Shown here: piece after piece, positions 1 to 8,271 of the stretch
Layout of the letters: the number at the start of each line of letters is the position of its first letter
Position numbering within the stretch: position 1 is the stretch's first letter
NCBI RefSeq assembly: GCF_000241325.1
Contig: NZ_BAEI01000044.1
Location: forward strand, 39,260-103,259
Reading direction: 5' to 3'
DNA: 64,000 nt
From: Gordonia polyisoprenivorans NBRC 16320 = JCM 10675
Lineage (GTDB): Bacteria; Actinomycetota; Actinomycetes; Mycobacteriales; Mycobacteriaceae
Position numbers and translations under genes: made by a program
Notes under the pieces: generated by a model
Databases searched by the model: none
What the model was told of the DNA's origin: nothing
What the model saw: only the letters and a program-made list of their open reading frames with translations

Positions 1-237
1 TGAGGTGAAGAACAACGTGGGACCGCCTGCGCCCCAACCAGGTCGGATACCGCCGCTCCCGAAGGTGTAGCGCGCGTTCAGTCCGCCGGGCGCCCGGAGT
101 GTCAACGTGGTGTCCGAGCGCATGGGCGACAGGATGTCGCGGGCGTCGGGCACCAATTCGACCAGGGTCGGCAGTGCCCCGAACACGGCGTCGAGGTTGA
201 TCTCGGCGCGGACGCGCTCGTCGACGTCGATCAGCAT
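1..237 (-). CDS. hypothetical protein, N-terminal part only (runs off left edge)
   Basis: An open frame on the minus strand starts with ATG at 237 and is still open at base 1, giving 79 residues (MLIDVDERVRAEINLD...). Its start overlaps the stop of the upstream SDR gene by 7 bases, so the two are probably translationally coupled in one transcript. The visible part is soluble, with no signal peptide or membrane segment. The pattern of a short acidic helix followed by beta-rich sequence would suit an SCP-2-like lipid-binding fold, but that is a guess; I do not recognise a diagnostic motif. Confidence 0.6.
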   Translation of the reverse strand, partial: MLIDVDERVRAEINLDAVFGALPTLVELVPDARDILSPMRSDTTLTLRAPGGLNARYTFGSGGIRPGWGAGGPTLFFTS

Positions 238-1052
238 GGGCGGCCATCCTTTTCTCGAGGGCCGCTGCCGGCCCGGGTGGTCGATCGGGCGCCGACGGTC
301 AGCACCAGCCGACGCGGGGCACATCGGGCGGCGAACGCCTGGATCCGGTTGCCGAGGCCGACGGTGACCACCGGCCCGGACGTGGTGTCGAGCGCGGCGA
401 ATGCGGCATCGACGACCTCCTCAACGGTGCCGAGCCGACCGACCTTGAACTGTTCGGAGCCCGAAGCCTCGAAGAACTCGGTGGCGGTCGGCCCGGGGCA
501 GAGAGCCAGGACGCGCAGACCGCTTCCGCGGCTCTCCTCCCAGATGGCCGAGGTCAGCGACGTCACGAAAGCTTTGCAGGCGGCATAGACGGCGAGATTG
601 GGCACCGGTTGGTGGCCGGCGGTACTTGACACGGTGATCAGTGCGCCTGCCGGACCGGCCGCCAGCAACGAGGGCAGGAGGTGGCGGGTGAGCAGTGCCG
701 GCGCCACCACATCAACCGTCATCTCCTCGAGGATCCGATCGGCGTCCTCGTCGACGAACCGACCGGCCGTGCCGAAACCCGCGCAGTTCACCAGGATTCC
801 GATCTCGAGGCCAACCTCGCGAAGATGTGCGGCGAGCGCGCCCGGCGCGGCAGGGTCGGCCAGATCGGCGAGTACGACGGCCGCCGACACCCCGAATCGA
901 CGCTCGAGACTCTCGGCGAGGGCGCGCAGTCGCTCGACCCGACGCGCGACGAGCACGACGTTGTGGCCGTTCCTGGCGAACCGTTCGGCAAAGCCCTTGC
1001 CAATACCCGAGCTGGCGCCGGTGACCAGCGCCGTCGGCGCATCTGCGCTCAC
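231..1052 (-). CDS. short-chain dehydrogenase/reductase (SDR)
   Basis: Classical SDR of about 273 residues. It has the N-terminal cofactor motif TGASSGIG, the NCAG structural motif (NNAG position), a catalytic Ser in the TVSSTAG stretch and the YAACK form of YxxxK. It probably oxidises or reduces an alcohol/ketone with NAD(P)(H); the substrate cannot be told from sequence. An upstream GTG at 1097 would add 15 residues, but the GTG at 1052 is preceded by a GGGAG ribosome site at good distance and fits the usual SDR N-terminus. It overlaps the next minus-strand gene by 7 bases. It is clearly related to the SDR at 56220-56999 (same VYAA.KA, LALCPG and FAPRRLV-like tail). Confidence 0.88.
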   Translation of the reverse strand: MSADAPTALVTGASSGIGKGFAERFARNGHNVVLVARRVERLRALAESLERRFGVSAAVVLADLADPAAPGALAAHLREVGLEIGILVNCAGFGTAGRFVDEDADRILEEMTVDVVAPALLTRHLLPSLLAAGPAGALITVSSTAGHQPVPNLAVYAACKAFVTSLTSAIWEESRGSGLRVLALCPGPTATEFFEASGSEQFKVGRLGTVEEVVDAAFAALDTTSGPVVTVGLGNRIQAFAARCAPRRLVLTVGARSTTRAGSGPREKDGRPC

Positions 1053-1318
1053 AGCTCCCGCTTCCCGGAGACAGCGTGCAGTCACACACATCCCCAATTT
1101 CTGGACAAATGACTCGTTCGGCTGGCGACGCTGCCGCAGAATTCTCGAGTTTCATCGACGTAAACACTGAAACTTCCCACTTGCGGCGTCGACTTCCCGC
1201 ACTCTTAATGGGAGTAACCGGGACATTAGTCCAGACTCTGGAGTCCGGCAAGGTTTCGGCGTCCACCACGCCACGGCGCCGGTGATAATTGACCCGCACA
1301 CCGACAGGGGGACCAGGC

Positions 1319-2548
1319 ATGCAGATCACGCCGACAGGACCGGGCACGGTCGAGGGACTGCCCTCACTGCGGGTCCGCAAGACCGCGGTGGCCTGCGGAT
1401 ACGCCGCACAGGGACTCGGTTACGCCGCGGTCATGACGGCGTTGCCGACCTTCCAGGACACCTGGGGAATCGACGACCAGGGCGTCGCGGTGATCCTGCT
1501 CGGCACGTGCGTCATGGCCGGAATCGGCTCGGTGGCCGCCGACCTGATCTCGGTACGCCGGGGCAGCCGGGTCGCGGTCTGCACCGCCCTGACGGTGCAG
1601 GTGGCGGCGATTGCGACGATGGCCTTCGCGCCCGTGTTCGCCGCGTTCATCGCGGCGGTGGTGGTCTACGGCATCGGCCTGGGCACCATGGACGCCGCCG
1701 CGAACATGCAGGGCACCATGCTCGAAGCCCGCACGGCCACACCCCATCTCGGACGCTTCTATGCCGCCTATACCGCGGCGGCCGCCCTCGGTGCGCTGGC
1801 CATGAGCGCTTTCCTGTCCACCGCGGCGGGCGCGATCGGAGCGCTGCTGACCGCCGGCGCGATCCAACTCGCGGTTGCGGTGTTCGGCGTCGTCGGCCTC
1901 GATCCGTCCCGGGAGGCGGTCCACGCCCAGCGTGATACCGAGCAGTCACCCGCGCCGGATGCGGAGCGAATTGCGTTGCCGCGCCGCGCGATCTGGCTCG
2001 TCGGTGCCACGCTGATGGCGATCTACATGCTCGACTCCGCGGTGTCGACGTGGAGCACCGTCTACCTCACCAACGCCTTCGACAACCTCGCCCACCTCGC
2101 CCCGCTGGGGTATGCGCTCTATCAGGTCACCACCCTGCTGTCGCGCCTGGTGACCGACCGCCTGGAAATACGGGTGGGCATCACCCGTCTGGCCCTGGCA
2201 GCGATCGGCATCGGCGTCGCCGGCTGTGTGGTGATCGCCGCCGTCCCGGCCTTCGCCGGGGCGATCGTGGGCCTGGCCATCGCCGGCATCGGCGGCGGCA
2301 TCCTGATCCCCGTGACCTTCGCCGCGGCCGGACGCATCCTGCCCGCACGCCGGGACGAGGTCATCGCACGGGTGAACCTCTTCAACTACGCGGGCGTCAT
2401 CCTGGGCGCGGTGATCATCGGCGCCATCGCATCGGGCTCCGGGATCGGTCTCGGGTTCCTGATCCCCGCGGCCGGTCTCGTCGCGGTCATCCCACTGGCG
2501 CGACGCATCGACTCGACGCGCTGGCGTCCGGCCCCGAGCGCGGTGTGA
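1319..2548 (+). CDS. MFS transporter
   Basis: Integral membrane protein of 409 residues with about 12 hydrophobic segments. The GxG-rich helices, a central acidic loop near residue 210 and the conserved-looking second-half opening (WLVGATLMAIYML) fit a single-component MFS exporter or sugar/drug transporter. I chose the ATG at 1319, which has a GGGGG ribosome site about 8 bases upstream; a TTG at 1289 is in frame but lacks one. Its stop overlaps the start of the TetR gene (TGATG), so pump and regulator form an operon. The substrate is unknown; linkage to a TetR with an efflux-type layout suggests export. Confidence 0.85.
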   Translation: MQITPTGPGTVEGLPSLRVRKTAVACGYAAQGLGYAAVMTALPTFQDTWGIDDQGVAVILLGTCVMAGIGSVAADLISVRRGSRVAVCTALTVQVAAIATMAFAPVFAAFIAAVVVYGIGLGTMDAAANMQGTMLEARTATPHLGRFYAAYTAAAALGALAMSAFLSTAAGAIGALLTAGAIQLAVAVFGVVGLDPSREAVHAQRDTEQSPAPDAERIALPRRAIWLVGATLMAIYMLDSAVSTWSTVYLTNAFDNLAHLAPLGYALYQVTTLLSRLVTDRLEIRVGITRLALAAIGIGVAGCVVIAAVPAFAGAIVGLAIAGIGGGILIPVTFAAAGRILPARRDEVIARVNLFNYAGVILGAVIIGAIASGSGIGLGFLIPAAGLVAVIPLARRIDSTRWRPAPSAV

Positions 2549-3183
2549 TGACCAGCCACCAGACCACCGAGCGGGGCGTCCGCGGACGCAGCCGTCAGCG
2601 TCGGCAGAAGCTGCTCGACGCGACCATCGAGATCATGGCCGAACAGGGGCTCGCCGCCGTCACCCACCGGGCGGTGGCCGCCGCGGCCGGATTACCGGCC
2701 TCGTCGACGAGCTACTTCTTCGAATCGATCGACGAGCTCATGGCCGAAGCGGTGACCGAGGCGATGGACCGCGAGGTCGCCCGGCTCGGCGCACTCGAGG
2801 GCGCGTTCGGTGACGGTCCCGCGTCGGCGGGCCGGTTGATCGGCAGCTTCGTCGACTTCATCCGCAGCGAACACGACCCGCACACCGTCGCCCAGTTCGA
2901 AATCTACCTCTACGCCTCGCGCAAGCCGGAGCTGCGCGAACGGGTCGTCACGATCATCGAGGCCACCCGCGAGATCGCCCGCCGAGCGCTGAATGCCGCA
3001 GGTGTCGAGAACCCGCTGGCCGCCGACGCCATGCTCGCGATGATCGACGGATTCTCGCTGCATCGCATCGCCGATCCCGACAGCACCGACGTCGAGGGCC
3101 TACTCCTCGGTCTCCGCGCGCTCCTCGTCGGGCTGTCGGCACTCGAGGTGGTCGGCGATTCCGATCCTCCGGGTCAGCGCTGA
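2548..3183 (+). CDS. TetR/AcrR family transcriptional regulator
   Basis: 211 residues. The N-terminal HTH (about residues 15-60) reads as a TetR DNA-binding domain: LLDATIEIMAEQGLAAVTHR followed by a recognition helix and the SYFFESIDELM segment. The C-terminal ligand domain resembles the TetR_C group with a YLYASRKPELR segment. It overlaps the MFS stop by one base, so it probably controls its own operon including the transporter. The stop codon lies in the first copy of a 25-bp tandem repeat. Confidence 0.88.
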   Translation: MTSHQTTERGVRGRSRQRRQKLLDATIEIMAEQGLAAVTHRAVAAAAGLPASSTSYFFESIDELMAEAVTEAMDREVARLGALEGAFGDGPASAGRLIGSFVDFIRSEHDPHTVAQFEIYLYASRKPELRERVVTIIEATREIARRALNAAGVENPLAADAMLAMIDGFSLHRIADPDSTDVEGLLLGLRALLVGLSALEVVGDSDPPGQR

Positions 3184-3266
3184 TCAAGACCCTCCGGGTC
3201 AGCGCTGATCAAGACCCTCCGGGTCAGCGCTGATCAAGACCCTCCGGGTCAGCGCTGATCCAGGTA
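3167..3266. repeat. 25-bp tandem repeat, four copies, between convergent regulator genes
   Basis: Unit boundaries fall at 3167, 3192, 3217 and 3242, exactly 25 bases apart; the fourth copy diverges in its last third. Each copy holds the perfect 10-bp palindrome TCAGCGCTGA. The TGA of the rightward TetR gene (3181-3183) is in copy 1 and that of the leftward TetR gene (3249-3251) is in copy 4, so both proteins end in QR-stop from the same sequence. It may work as a bidirectional terminator or transcript-end structure. Confidence 0.9.
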
Positions 3267-3968
3267 CGCCCGGATCATGTCCTCCAACTCGGCCAGCAAC
3301 GCCGTGTCCGGGGTGGTCGCACCGTCCTCACCCACCGCACTGAACGCCTCGTGCATCACCGCGTCGGCCGCGGCGAACACGGTGCGCGCCACCGTCATAT
3401 CGCATCCGGTCAGTCCACACGCCTGCATCAGCTCGCACACCTTGACCGCCATCCGTGCCTTGTGCGCACGGCTGGGTCCACCGGGCAGCCGCGCGATGGA
3501 CCGCACGATCTGCACGCTGCGTTCGTCGGTGTAGATCCCCGCGATGTGACCGATCACCTCGGCGACCGGGTCGGCGATCTCCTCGACCTCGATGCGATCG
3601 ATGACGTCGTCCATCAGGTTCTCGATGCGCTCGTGGTAGCGGGCGACGAGGGCGGCGGCGATCGCGTCACGGTCGGGCAGATACTGATGCAGGGCGCCGA
3701 CCGAGAGCCCCGCCTCCTCGGCCACCCTGGTCAGGGTCAGCGCGTCGACACCCTCGCGCACCGCGATCCGGTCGGCGGCCGCGAGGGCCTTGCTGACCTT
3801 CTCGCGTGATCGCGACTGGGTGGGCGTGCGCTTCAGGGGTACCGACGAAAGATCGTCTGTCGGCGGAGCGGCCGGAGCCGGCTCGTCTGGAGCGGAATAC
3901 ACCGGCCCACCATATCCGCCGAACGTCGAGCGACACACAACCAAACTTGCCTTTGGTTTTCCGTCCAC
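3249..3968 (-). CDS. TetR/AcrR family transcriptional regulator
   Basis: Up to 239 residues if started from GTG 3968. The HTH lies at about residues 52-100 (ALAAADRIAVREGVDALTLT, then LSVGALHQYLPDRDAI). The first 45 residues are low-complexity and a 7-bp inverted repeat (3939-3958) lies inside that coding stretch, so the true start may be GTG 3938, giving 229 residues. It is divergent from the aldolase-kinase-GlpD operon and is its obvious candidate repressor. The gene runs into the last copy of the 25-bp repeat. Confidence 0.83.
   Translation of the reverse strand: MDGKPKASLVVCRSTFGGYGGPVYSAPDEPAPAAPPTDDLSSVPLKRTPTQSRSREKVSKALAAADRIAVREGVDALTLTRVAEEAGLSVGALHQYLPDRDAIAAALVARYHERIENLMDDVIDRIEVEEIADPVAEVIGHIAGIYTDERSVQIVRSIARLPGGPSRAHKARMAVKVCELMQACGLTGCDMTVARTVFAAADAVMHEAFSAVGEDGATTPDTALLAELEDMIRAYLDQR
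3939..3958. promoter_or_regulatory. candidate TetR operator (AACCAAA-6-TTTGGTT)
   Basis: A perfect 7-bp inverted repeat with a 6-base spacer in the divergent region between the TetR gene and the aldolase operon. The position, 25 bases before the aldolase GTG, suits autoregulation and repression of the operon. No binding data; inferred from symmetry and location. Confidence 0.55.
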
Positions 3969-3982
3969 TCACGCTGTTGTGC

Positions 3983-4648
3983 GTGACAGTCGACACCACC
4001 GTTCTGCGCGAACGCGTCGCCGCAATGTCCCGCCACCTCGGCGAACGCGGGCTCTTCATCGGTACCGCGGGCAACGTCAGTGCCCGGGTCGACGGGGTGG
4101 TGGCCATCACCGCATCCGGGATCGATCTCACCTCCGCAGACGCCGACGAGGTCACCGTCGTCGACCTCGACGGCGCGGTACTCGACGGTCATCTGTCGCC
4201 GAGTTCCGAGGTGGATCTGCATCTCGGGGTGTACCGGCAGCCGCAGTTCGCGGGCCTGTCCGGGGTGGTGCACACCCACTCCCGATTCGCGACGGCGCTG
4301 TCCATCGTGTGCACCGAGTTGCCGGTGATCCACTATCAACAGCTCTCCCTCGGCGGATCGCTGCGTGTCGCGCCGTTCGAGACCTTCGGCACCCCCGAGC
4401 TCGCCACGGCGGTGCACTCGGCGCTGAGCGGACGCCTCGCGGCACTGATGGCCAATCATGGTGCGGTGGCTCTCGGCAACGATCTCGCCGCCGCCGCCGA
4501 CAACGCGCTGCTCCTCGAGTGGTTGTGTGAGATCTATTGGCGCGCACATGCCATCGGTGCGCCCCGTACTCTGAACGAGTCCCAGCAGCACGGCGTCATC
4601 GAGCATGCGCTGCGCATCGGATACGGCGGCACGAAGGAGATCGGATGA
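3983..4648 (+). CDS. class II aldolase/adducin-family protein
   Basis: 221 residues. Signature pieces are GTAGNVSAR near the N-terminus, the SSE triplet of the phosphate-binding/catalytic region, the zinc-ligand HTHSRFATALS and the late NHGAVALG. These are typical of L-fuculose-phosphate aldolase-type enzymes, which cleave or epimerise phosphorylated sugars using zinc. The GTG at 3983 is the likely start (no clear ribosome site, possibly a leaderless transcript). The stop overlaps the ATG of the kinase-like gene (ATGA), so the two are coupled. With the downstream kinase and GlpD, it could convert a sugar or polyol phosphate to dihydroxyacetone phosphate. Confidence 0.87.
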   Translation: MTVDTTVLRERVAAMSRHLGERGLFIGTAGNVSARVDGVVAITASGIDLTSADADEVTVVDLDGAVLDGHLSPSSEVDLHLGVYRQPQFAGLSGVVHTHSRFATALSIVCTELPVIHYQQLSLGGSLRVAPFETFGTPELATAVHSALSGRLAALMANHGAVALGNDLAAAADNALLLEWLCEIYWRAHAIGAPRTLNESQQHGVIEHALRIGYGGTKEIG

Positions 4649-5487
4649 CCGCAACACCCGGGCGTCAACTGGCCACCGGTCGCACCGCCGACATCTTCGA
4701 GTGGGATCCCGACCGGGTCGTCAAGGTGTTCACCGGGGCCCTCGACGACGCCGCCATCGCCACCGAGGTCCGCGATTCGATCGAGGCGAATACGTTGGGC
4801 ATCACCCCGATTCGCTGTCACGGCCCCGCTGCGCTCGACGACGGGCGGGTCGGAATCGTCTTCGATCGTCTCCACGGGGTGGCCCTCACCACCGTCGCCG
4901 AACGACGCCCCTACCGCATCCCGGCGGTGGCCCGGATGCTCGCCGCCGAGCACGCCCGCATCCACGCCGCCCGCAGCGACGTCTTCCCCGATGTGCGGGA
5001 GGTGGCCGTCTCGCTGCTCGACACCGCTCCGTTGTCCGACCTCGACGACCCCGAACGCGACGTGCTGCGCCGTCGAATCCGCGCACTGCCGAGTGGTGAT
5101 TCGGTGCTGCACCTGGACTTCCATCCGCTCAACGTGTTCGAACACGACGGCGGACTGGCCACGATCGACTGGCAGTCGGCAGCGCTCGGCGACCCCGCCG
5201 CCGACGTCGCCGCGACGTCCTTGCTGTTCACCGAAGCCGAATTGTTCCCCGGTATCTCGGCGCTGCAACGCGTTGTCTACCAATCGGTTCGGCGGGTGAT
5301 GTTGCGGTTCTACCTCGCCGAGTACCAACGTCGCACCGGCATCGGACCCGAGCGGATCGAACCGTGGATGACCACTGCCCGCATCCTGCGTCTGGGTTGG
5401 CTCAACGTCGAGAGCGAACGTACCGATCTACTCGCCCGCATCCGGGCCGACCTCGGCGGGGCCGATCCTTCCGGGACCGGCCGATGA
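4645..5487 (+). CDS. aminoglycoside phosphotransferase-fold small-molecule kinase
   Basis: 280 residues. The C-terminal lobe has the Brenner-type catalytic loop HLDFHPLNVF (about residue 155) and the metal-binding TIDWQSAALGDP that follows. This is the choline/aminoglycoside kinase (APH) fold. It starts on the ATGA overlap with the aldolase stop and ends on an ATGA overlap with the glpD-like gene. In this context a metabolic kinase acting on a sugar or alcohol is more likely than antibiotic resistance; that is inference from the operon. Confidence 0.85.
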   Translation: MTATPGRQLATGRTADIFEWDPDRVVKVFTGALDDAAIATEVRDSIEANTLGITPIRCHGPAALDDGRVGIVFDRLHGVALTTVAERRPYRIPAVARMLAAEHARIHAARSDVFPDVREVAVSLLDTAPLSDLDDPERDVLRRRIRALPSGDSVLHLDFHPLNVFEHDGGLATIDWQSAALGDPAADVAATSLLFTEAELFPGISALQRVVYQSVRRVMLRFYLAEYQRRTGIGPERIEPWMTTARILRLGWLNVESERTDLLARIRADLGGADPSGTGR

Positions 5488-7091
5488 GTCCCGCACCCCG
5501 GTTGCGGCGCAACGACTTCGGCGGTCGCACGACGACGGTCGACGTCCTGGTCATCGGTGGCGGCATCACCGGTGCGGCGATCGCCTATGAAGCGGCGAGC
5601 CGCGGACTCGACGTCGCGCTCGTCGAACGGTCCGATTTCGGCGGTGCGACGTCGGCGGCGACGGGCAAACTGATCCACGGCGGACTGCGATACCTCAAGC
5701 AGTTCGATATCCGGCTGGTGCGCGAATCCCTGGCGGAGCGGCGGACCCTGATGTCGATCGCCCCGAACCTGGTCTCACCGATCCCGATGGTGCTGCCCGA
5801 TCCCGGCATCGTCGAACGCCTCGGACTGACTACCTACGACCTCCTCTCGGCCGACCGCAACCGGATCGGCGATCCGACCAAACACATTCCGCGCCATCGC
5901 ATTCTCGATCACGACGAGCTCGCCGCGCGCGGCCTGGCCGACCTGCATTCCGGCGCCCTGTTCCACGACGCGATGATGGCCTTCCCCGAACGCCTCACCC
6001 TGGCCTTCCTGCGCAGTGCCGCCGAGCACGGGGCCCTTGTCGCCAATGGTGTTGCGGTGCAAACGATCATCGGTGGCGGTGGACGTGTGGTCGGGGCGCA
6101 CATCTGCGATCGGCTGACCGGGGAGGTCGGTGAGGTGCGCGCCCGCGTCACCGTCAACGCGACCGGGCCGTGGGCGCGCGACGTGCTAGCGGGCAGTCCG
6201 CTCACCGAAACCCTCGCCGGACCACCGCCGACGGTCCGGTCCGAAGGCATCTATCTCGTCACCCGTGAACTGTCGACGACGATGGTGCTCACCGTTTCCG
6301 GGCACGGACATTTCAGTTTCGCGCCGTGGCGTGGGCTCTCACTGATCGGGCCGACCGAGACCCCGTACCGGGGCGCGGTCGAGGACTGGCGACTGACTCG
6401 CGCGTCGATCGAGACCTTCCTCGACGCGATCAACTCCGCATCGATGGTCCCGGTCCGGCTCGATCTCGACGACGTCGTCGCGGCCTACGGCGGCTTGCGA
6501 CCACTGACCGAGCAGAACGGCGAGGACACCTACAACGCCAGTCGCGCTTCGGAACTCGTCGACCACCGCAGGGACGGACTCGCCGGCATCGTCACCGCGA
6601 CGGGCGGCAAGTACACCAATTCGCGGGCCTTCGCACAGAAGGCGGTCACCACGCTGAGCGAGCGTGAGGGACTGTCGGTACGCCGGAGTTCCAGCGCGTC
6701 AACACTTCTCGCGGGCTGCCTACCCACCGGCGAGCACGTCCGGCAGGCCGGCGGGCTCGATGCACGGACGGTCGCGATCGTCGAGCAGATCTTTGGCAGC
6801 GACGCCGACGACGTGCTGGCGCGGGCGATCGAGCGCCCGGACCTGGCGCGCACGGTCACCCACGACGGCATCCCCCTGGCGGCCGTGGCCCACTCCGCGC
6901 GACACGAATCGCCTCGCACCCTGCTCGATCTGCTACTGCGACGCACCGGTATCGGGACGGTGGGTCGGCCCGCCGACGACGACCTCACCGAGATGGCACA
7001 GATCGCCGGCGCCGAGCTCGGATGGGACGCGGCGCGGATCACCCGAGAGATCGCCGATGCGCGCGCCGGCCTGGGCGTCCCGGTGGATTGA
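5484..7091 (+). CDS. glpD: FAD-dependent glycerol-3-phosphate dehydrogenase (GlpD type)
   Basis: 535 residues. The N-terminus has the FAD Rossmann motif GGGITGAAIAYEA, followed by the GlpD-typical LIHGGLRYLKQFDIRLVRES. The middle has FAPWRGLSLIGPTETPY and the cofactor-closing TATGGKYTNSRAFA; a C-terminal helical domain follows. It oxidises glycerol-3-phosphate to dihydroxyacetone phosphate and passes electrons to quinone. The start overlaps the kinase stop by 4 bases. Placement behind an aldolase and a kinase rather than beside glpK/glpF is unusual and raises the chance that it serves a related polyol phosphate. Confidence 0.9.
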   Translation: MSPAPRLRRNDFGGRTTTVDVLVIGGGITGAAIAYEAASRGLDVALVERSDFGGATSAATGKLIHGGLRYLKQFDIRLVRESLAERRTLMSIAPNLVSPIPMVLPDPGIVERLGLTTYDLLSADRNRIGDPTKHIPRHRILDHDELAARGLADLHSGALFHDAMMAFPERLTLAFLRSAAEHGALVANGVAVQTIIGGGGRVVGAHICDRLTGEVGEVRARVTVNATGPWARDVLAGSPLTETLAGPPPTVRSEGIYLVTRELSTTMVLTVSGHGHFSFAPWRGLSLIGPTETPYRGAVEDWRLTRASIETFLDAINSASMVPVRLDLDDVVAAYGGLRPLTEQNGEDTYNASRASELVDHRRDGLAGIVTATGGKYTNSRAFAQKAVTTLSEREGLSVRRSSSASTLLAGCLPTGEHVRQAGGLDARTVAIVEQIFGSDADDVLARAIERPDLARTVTHDGIPLAAVAHSARHESPRTLLDLLLRRTGIGTVGRPADDDLTEMAQIAGAELGWDAARITREIADARAGLGVPVD

Positions 7092-7137
7092 CTGGGTCGT
7101 CGGGAATAGGCCCTGGTGGGTCGGCCTTGACAGGGAT

Positions 7138-7515
7138 ATGAGTACACACGAGATCACTCTCGAGAACTTCGGAGCCACCGTCGAACAGGACGGCATCGTG
7201 CTCCTCGATTTCTGGGCCGGCTGGTGCGGGCCCTGCCGCCAATTCGCGCCGGTCTTCGACAAGGCCGCCCAAGCCCACCCCGACATCACCTTCGGCAAGA
7301 TCGACACCGAGGCGCAGCAGCAGCTCGCCGGGAGCCTGGGTATCCGTTCGATCCCCACGCTGATGGCCTTCCGCGACGGCGTCCTCGTCTTCAATCAGCC
7401 CGGCGCGCTACCCGCAGCGCAGTTCGAGCAACTCATCGACGCCGTGGAGGGCCTCGACATGGACGAGGTCCGCGCCGAGATCGCGAAGTCGGAGTCGGAT
7501 CAGGCCTCGTCCTGA
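7138..7515 (+). CDS. trxA: thioredoxin
   Basis: 125 residues, one thioredoxin domain with the active site WAGWCGPC and the cis-proline segment SIPTLMAF. The C-terminal 20 residues are an acidic extension beyond the usual length of about 105-110. It reduces protein disulfides with thioredoxin reductase. It lies 46 bases after glpD and its 3' end overlaps the convergent TetR gene by 16 bases. Confidence 0.92.
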   Translation: MSTHEITLENFGATVEQDGIVLLDFWAGWCGPCRQFAPVFDKAAQAHPDITFGKIDTEAQQQLAGSLGIRSIPTLMAFRDGVLVFNQPGALPAAQFEQLIDAVEGLDMDEVRAEIAKSESDQASS

Positions 7516-8141
7516 CCGCTCTCCACAGTCGGCGCGAGGTAGGCGACGATGGCGTCGGCGAGTCCGCGACGCGCGACGTCGAGGTCGCTGTAGCTGCCGA
7601 GTTGTTTCTCCGAGACCAGCCCCCGCATTGCGCCGGGTAAGAAGGCGGCCACCGCCGTCACACGCTGTGGGTCGATCGTGAGATCGCCGAATGCGTTCTG
7701 GCAGGCGGTGTTCCACTGCGGCGCCCACGAGCGCAGTTCGGTGGCGGTCTGCGGGTAGAGGCGTTCGAGTTCTGCGGACTCGCGCGGCAGAGCGGCGCGC
7801 AGGGTCTCGATCGCGCGCGAGTCCGGCGCGGTGAGTCCCTCGTACATCAGGTCGACGATGGCGTGAACACGCTCGCGCAGCGAGGTGTGGTGGTCGAAGG
7901 CGCGCACCGGTAGGGTGCCCCGGCGCTCCGCGGTACGGCGCAACACCGCCGCCCAGAGTCCGTCGATGTCGCCGAACTGGTATTTGACCGCTCCCCAGGT
8001 CGCCCCGATGTCCTTGGCGATGCGGTTGCCCGAGACCGATCCCGGATCACCGGTGGCCAACGACGCCACCGCGGCGTCGAGCATCGCGTCGCGTGTGGCC
8101 TGTCCCCGCTTGTTGGGGCGACGCACCGCAGCCTCTGTCAT
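7500..8141 (-). CDS. TetR family transcriptional regulator
   Basis: 213 residues from ATG 8141. The HTH spans about residues 12-58 (AMLDAAVASLATGDPGSVSG then WGAVKYQFGDIDGLW). The frame is open further upstream but that would run through the 12-bp inverted repeat at 8171-8207, so the internal ATG is chosen. It is divergent from the Rieske oxygenase gene and probably represses it and itself. It overlaps the end of the thioredoxin gene by 16 bases. Confidence 0.87.
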   Translation of the reverse strand: MTEAAVRRPNKRGQATRDAMLDAAVASLATGDPGSVSGNRIAKDIGATWGAVKYQFGDIDGLWAAVLRRTAERRGTLPVRAFDHHTSLRERVHAIVDLMYEGLTAPDSRAIETLRAALPRESAELERLYPQTATELRSWAPQWNTACQNAFGDLTIDPQRVTAVAAFLPGAMRGLVSEKQLGSYSDLDVARRGLADAIVAYLAPTVESGQDEA

Positions 8142-8170
8142 GATCTGGAGCCTACTGCGCGAGGCTTTTC

Positions 8171-8207
8171 GTAGAACCCTCTTGTATTTTTTCGTAGAGG
8201 GTTCTAC
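8171..8207. promoter_or_regulatory. candidate TetR operator, 12-bp perfect inverted repeat
   Basis: The arms GTAGAACCCTCT and AGAGGGTTCTAC are perfect complements separated by 13 AT-rich bases. A shorter direct repeat TTTTCGTAGA overlaps both arms. The site lies 30 bases upstream of the TetR ATG and 65 bases before the oxygenase GTG, where it could cover both promoters. Confidence 0.75.
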
Positions 8208-8271
8208 TTTTCTGGTGGGAATATCGCTCGCGACAGCCCGCGGGCGAGGCGAACTGCCGGAAGGACCCGAG

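Noticed and set aside
4645..5487. Aminoglycoside resistance gene
   Set aside because: The fold is APH-like, but it is coupled to aldolase and glpD genes, so a metabolic kinase is more likely.
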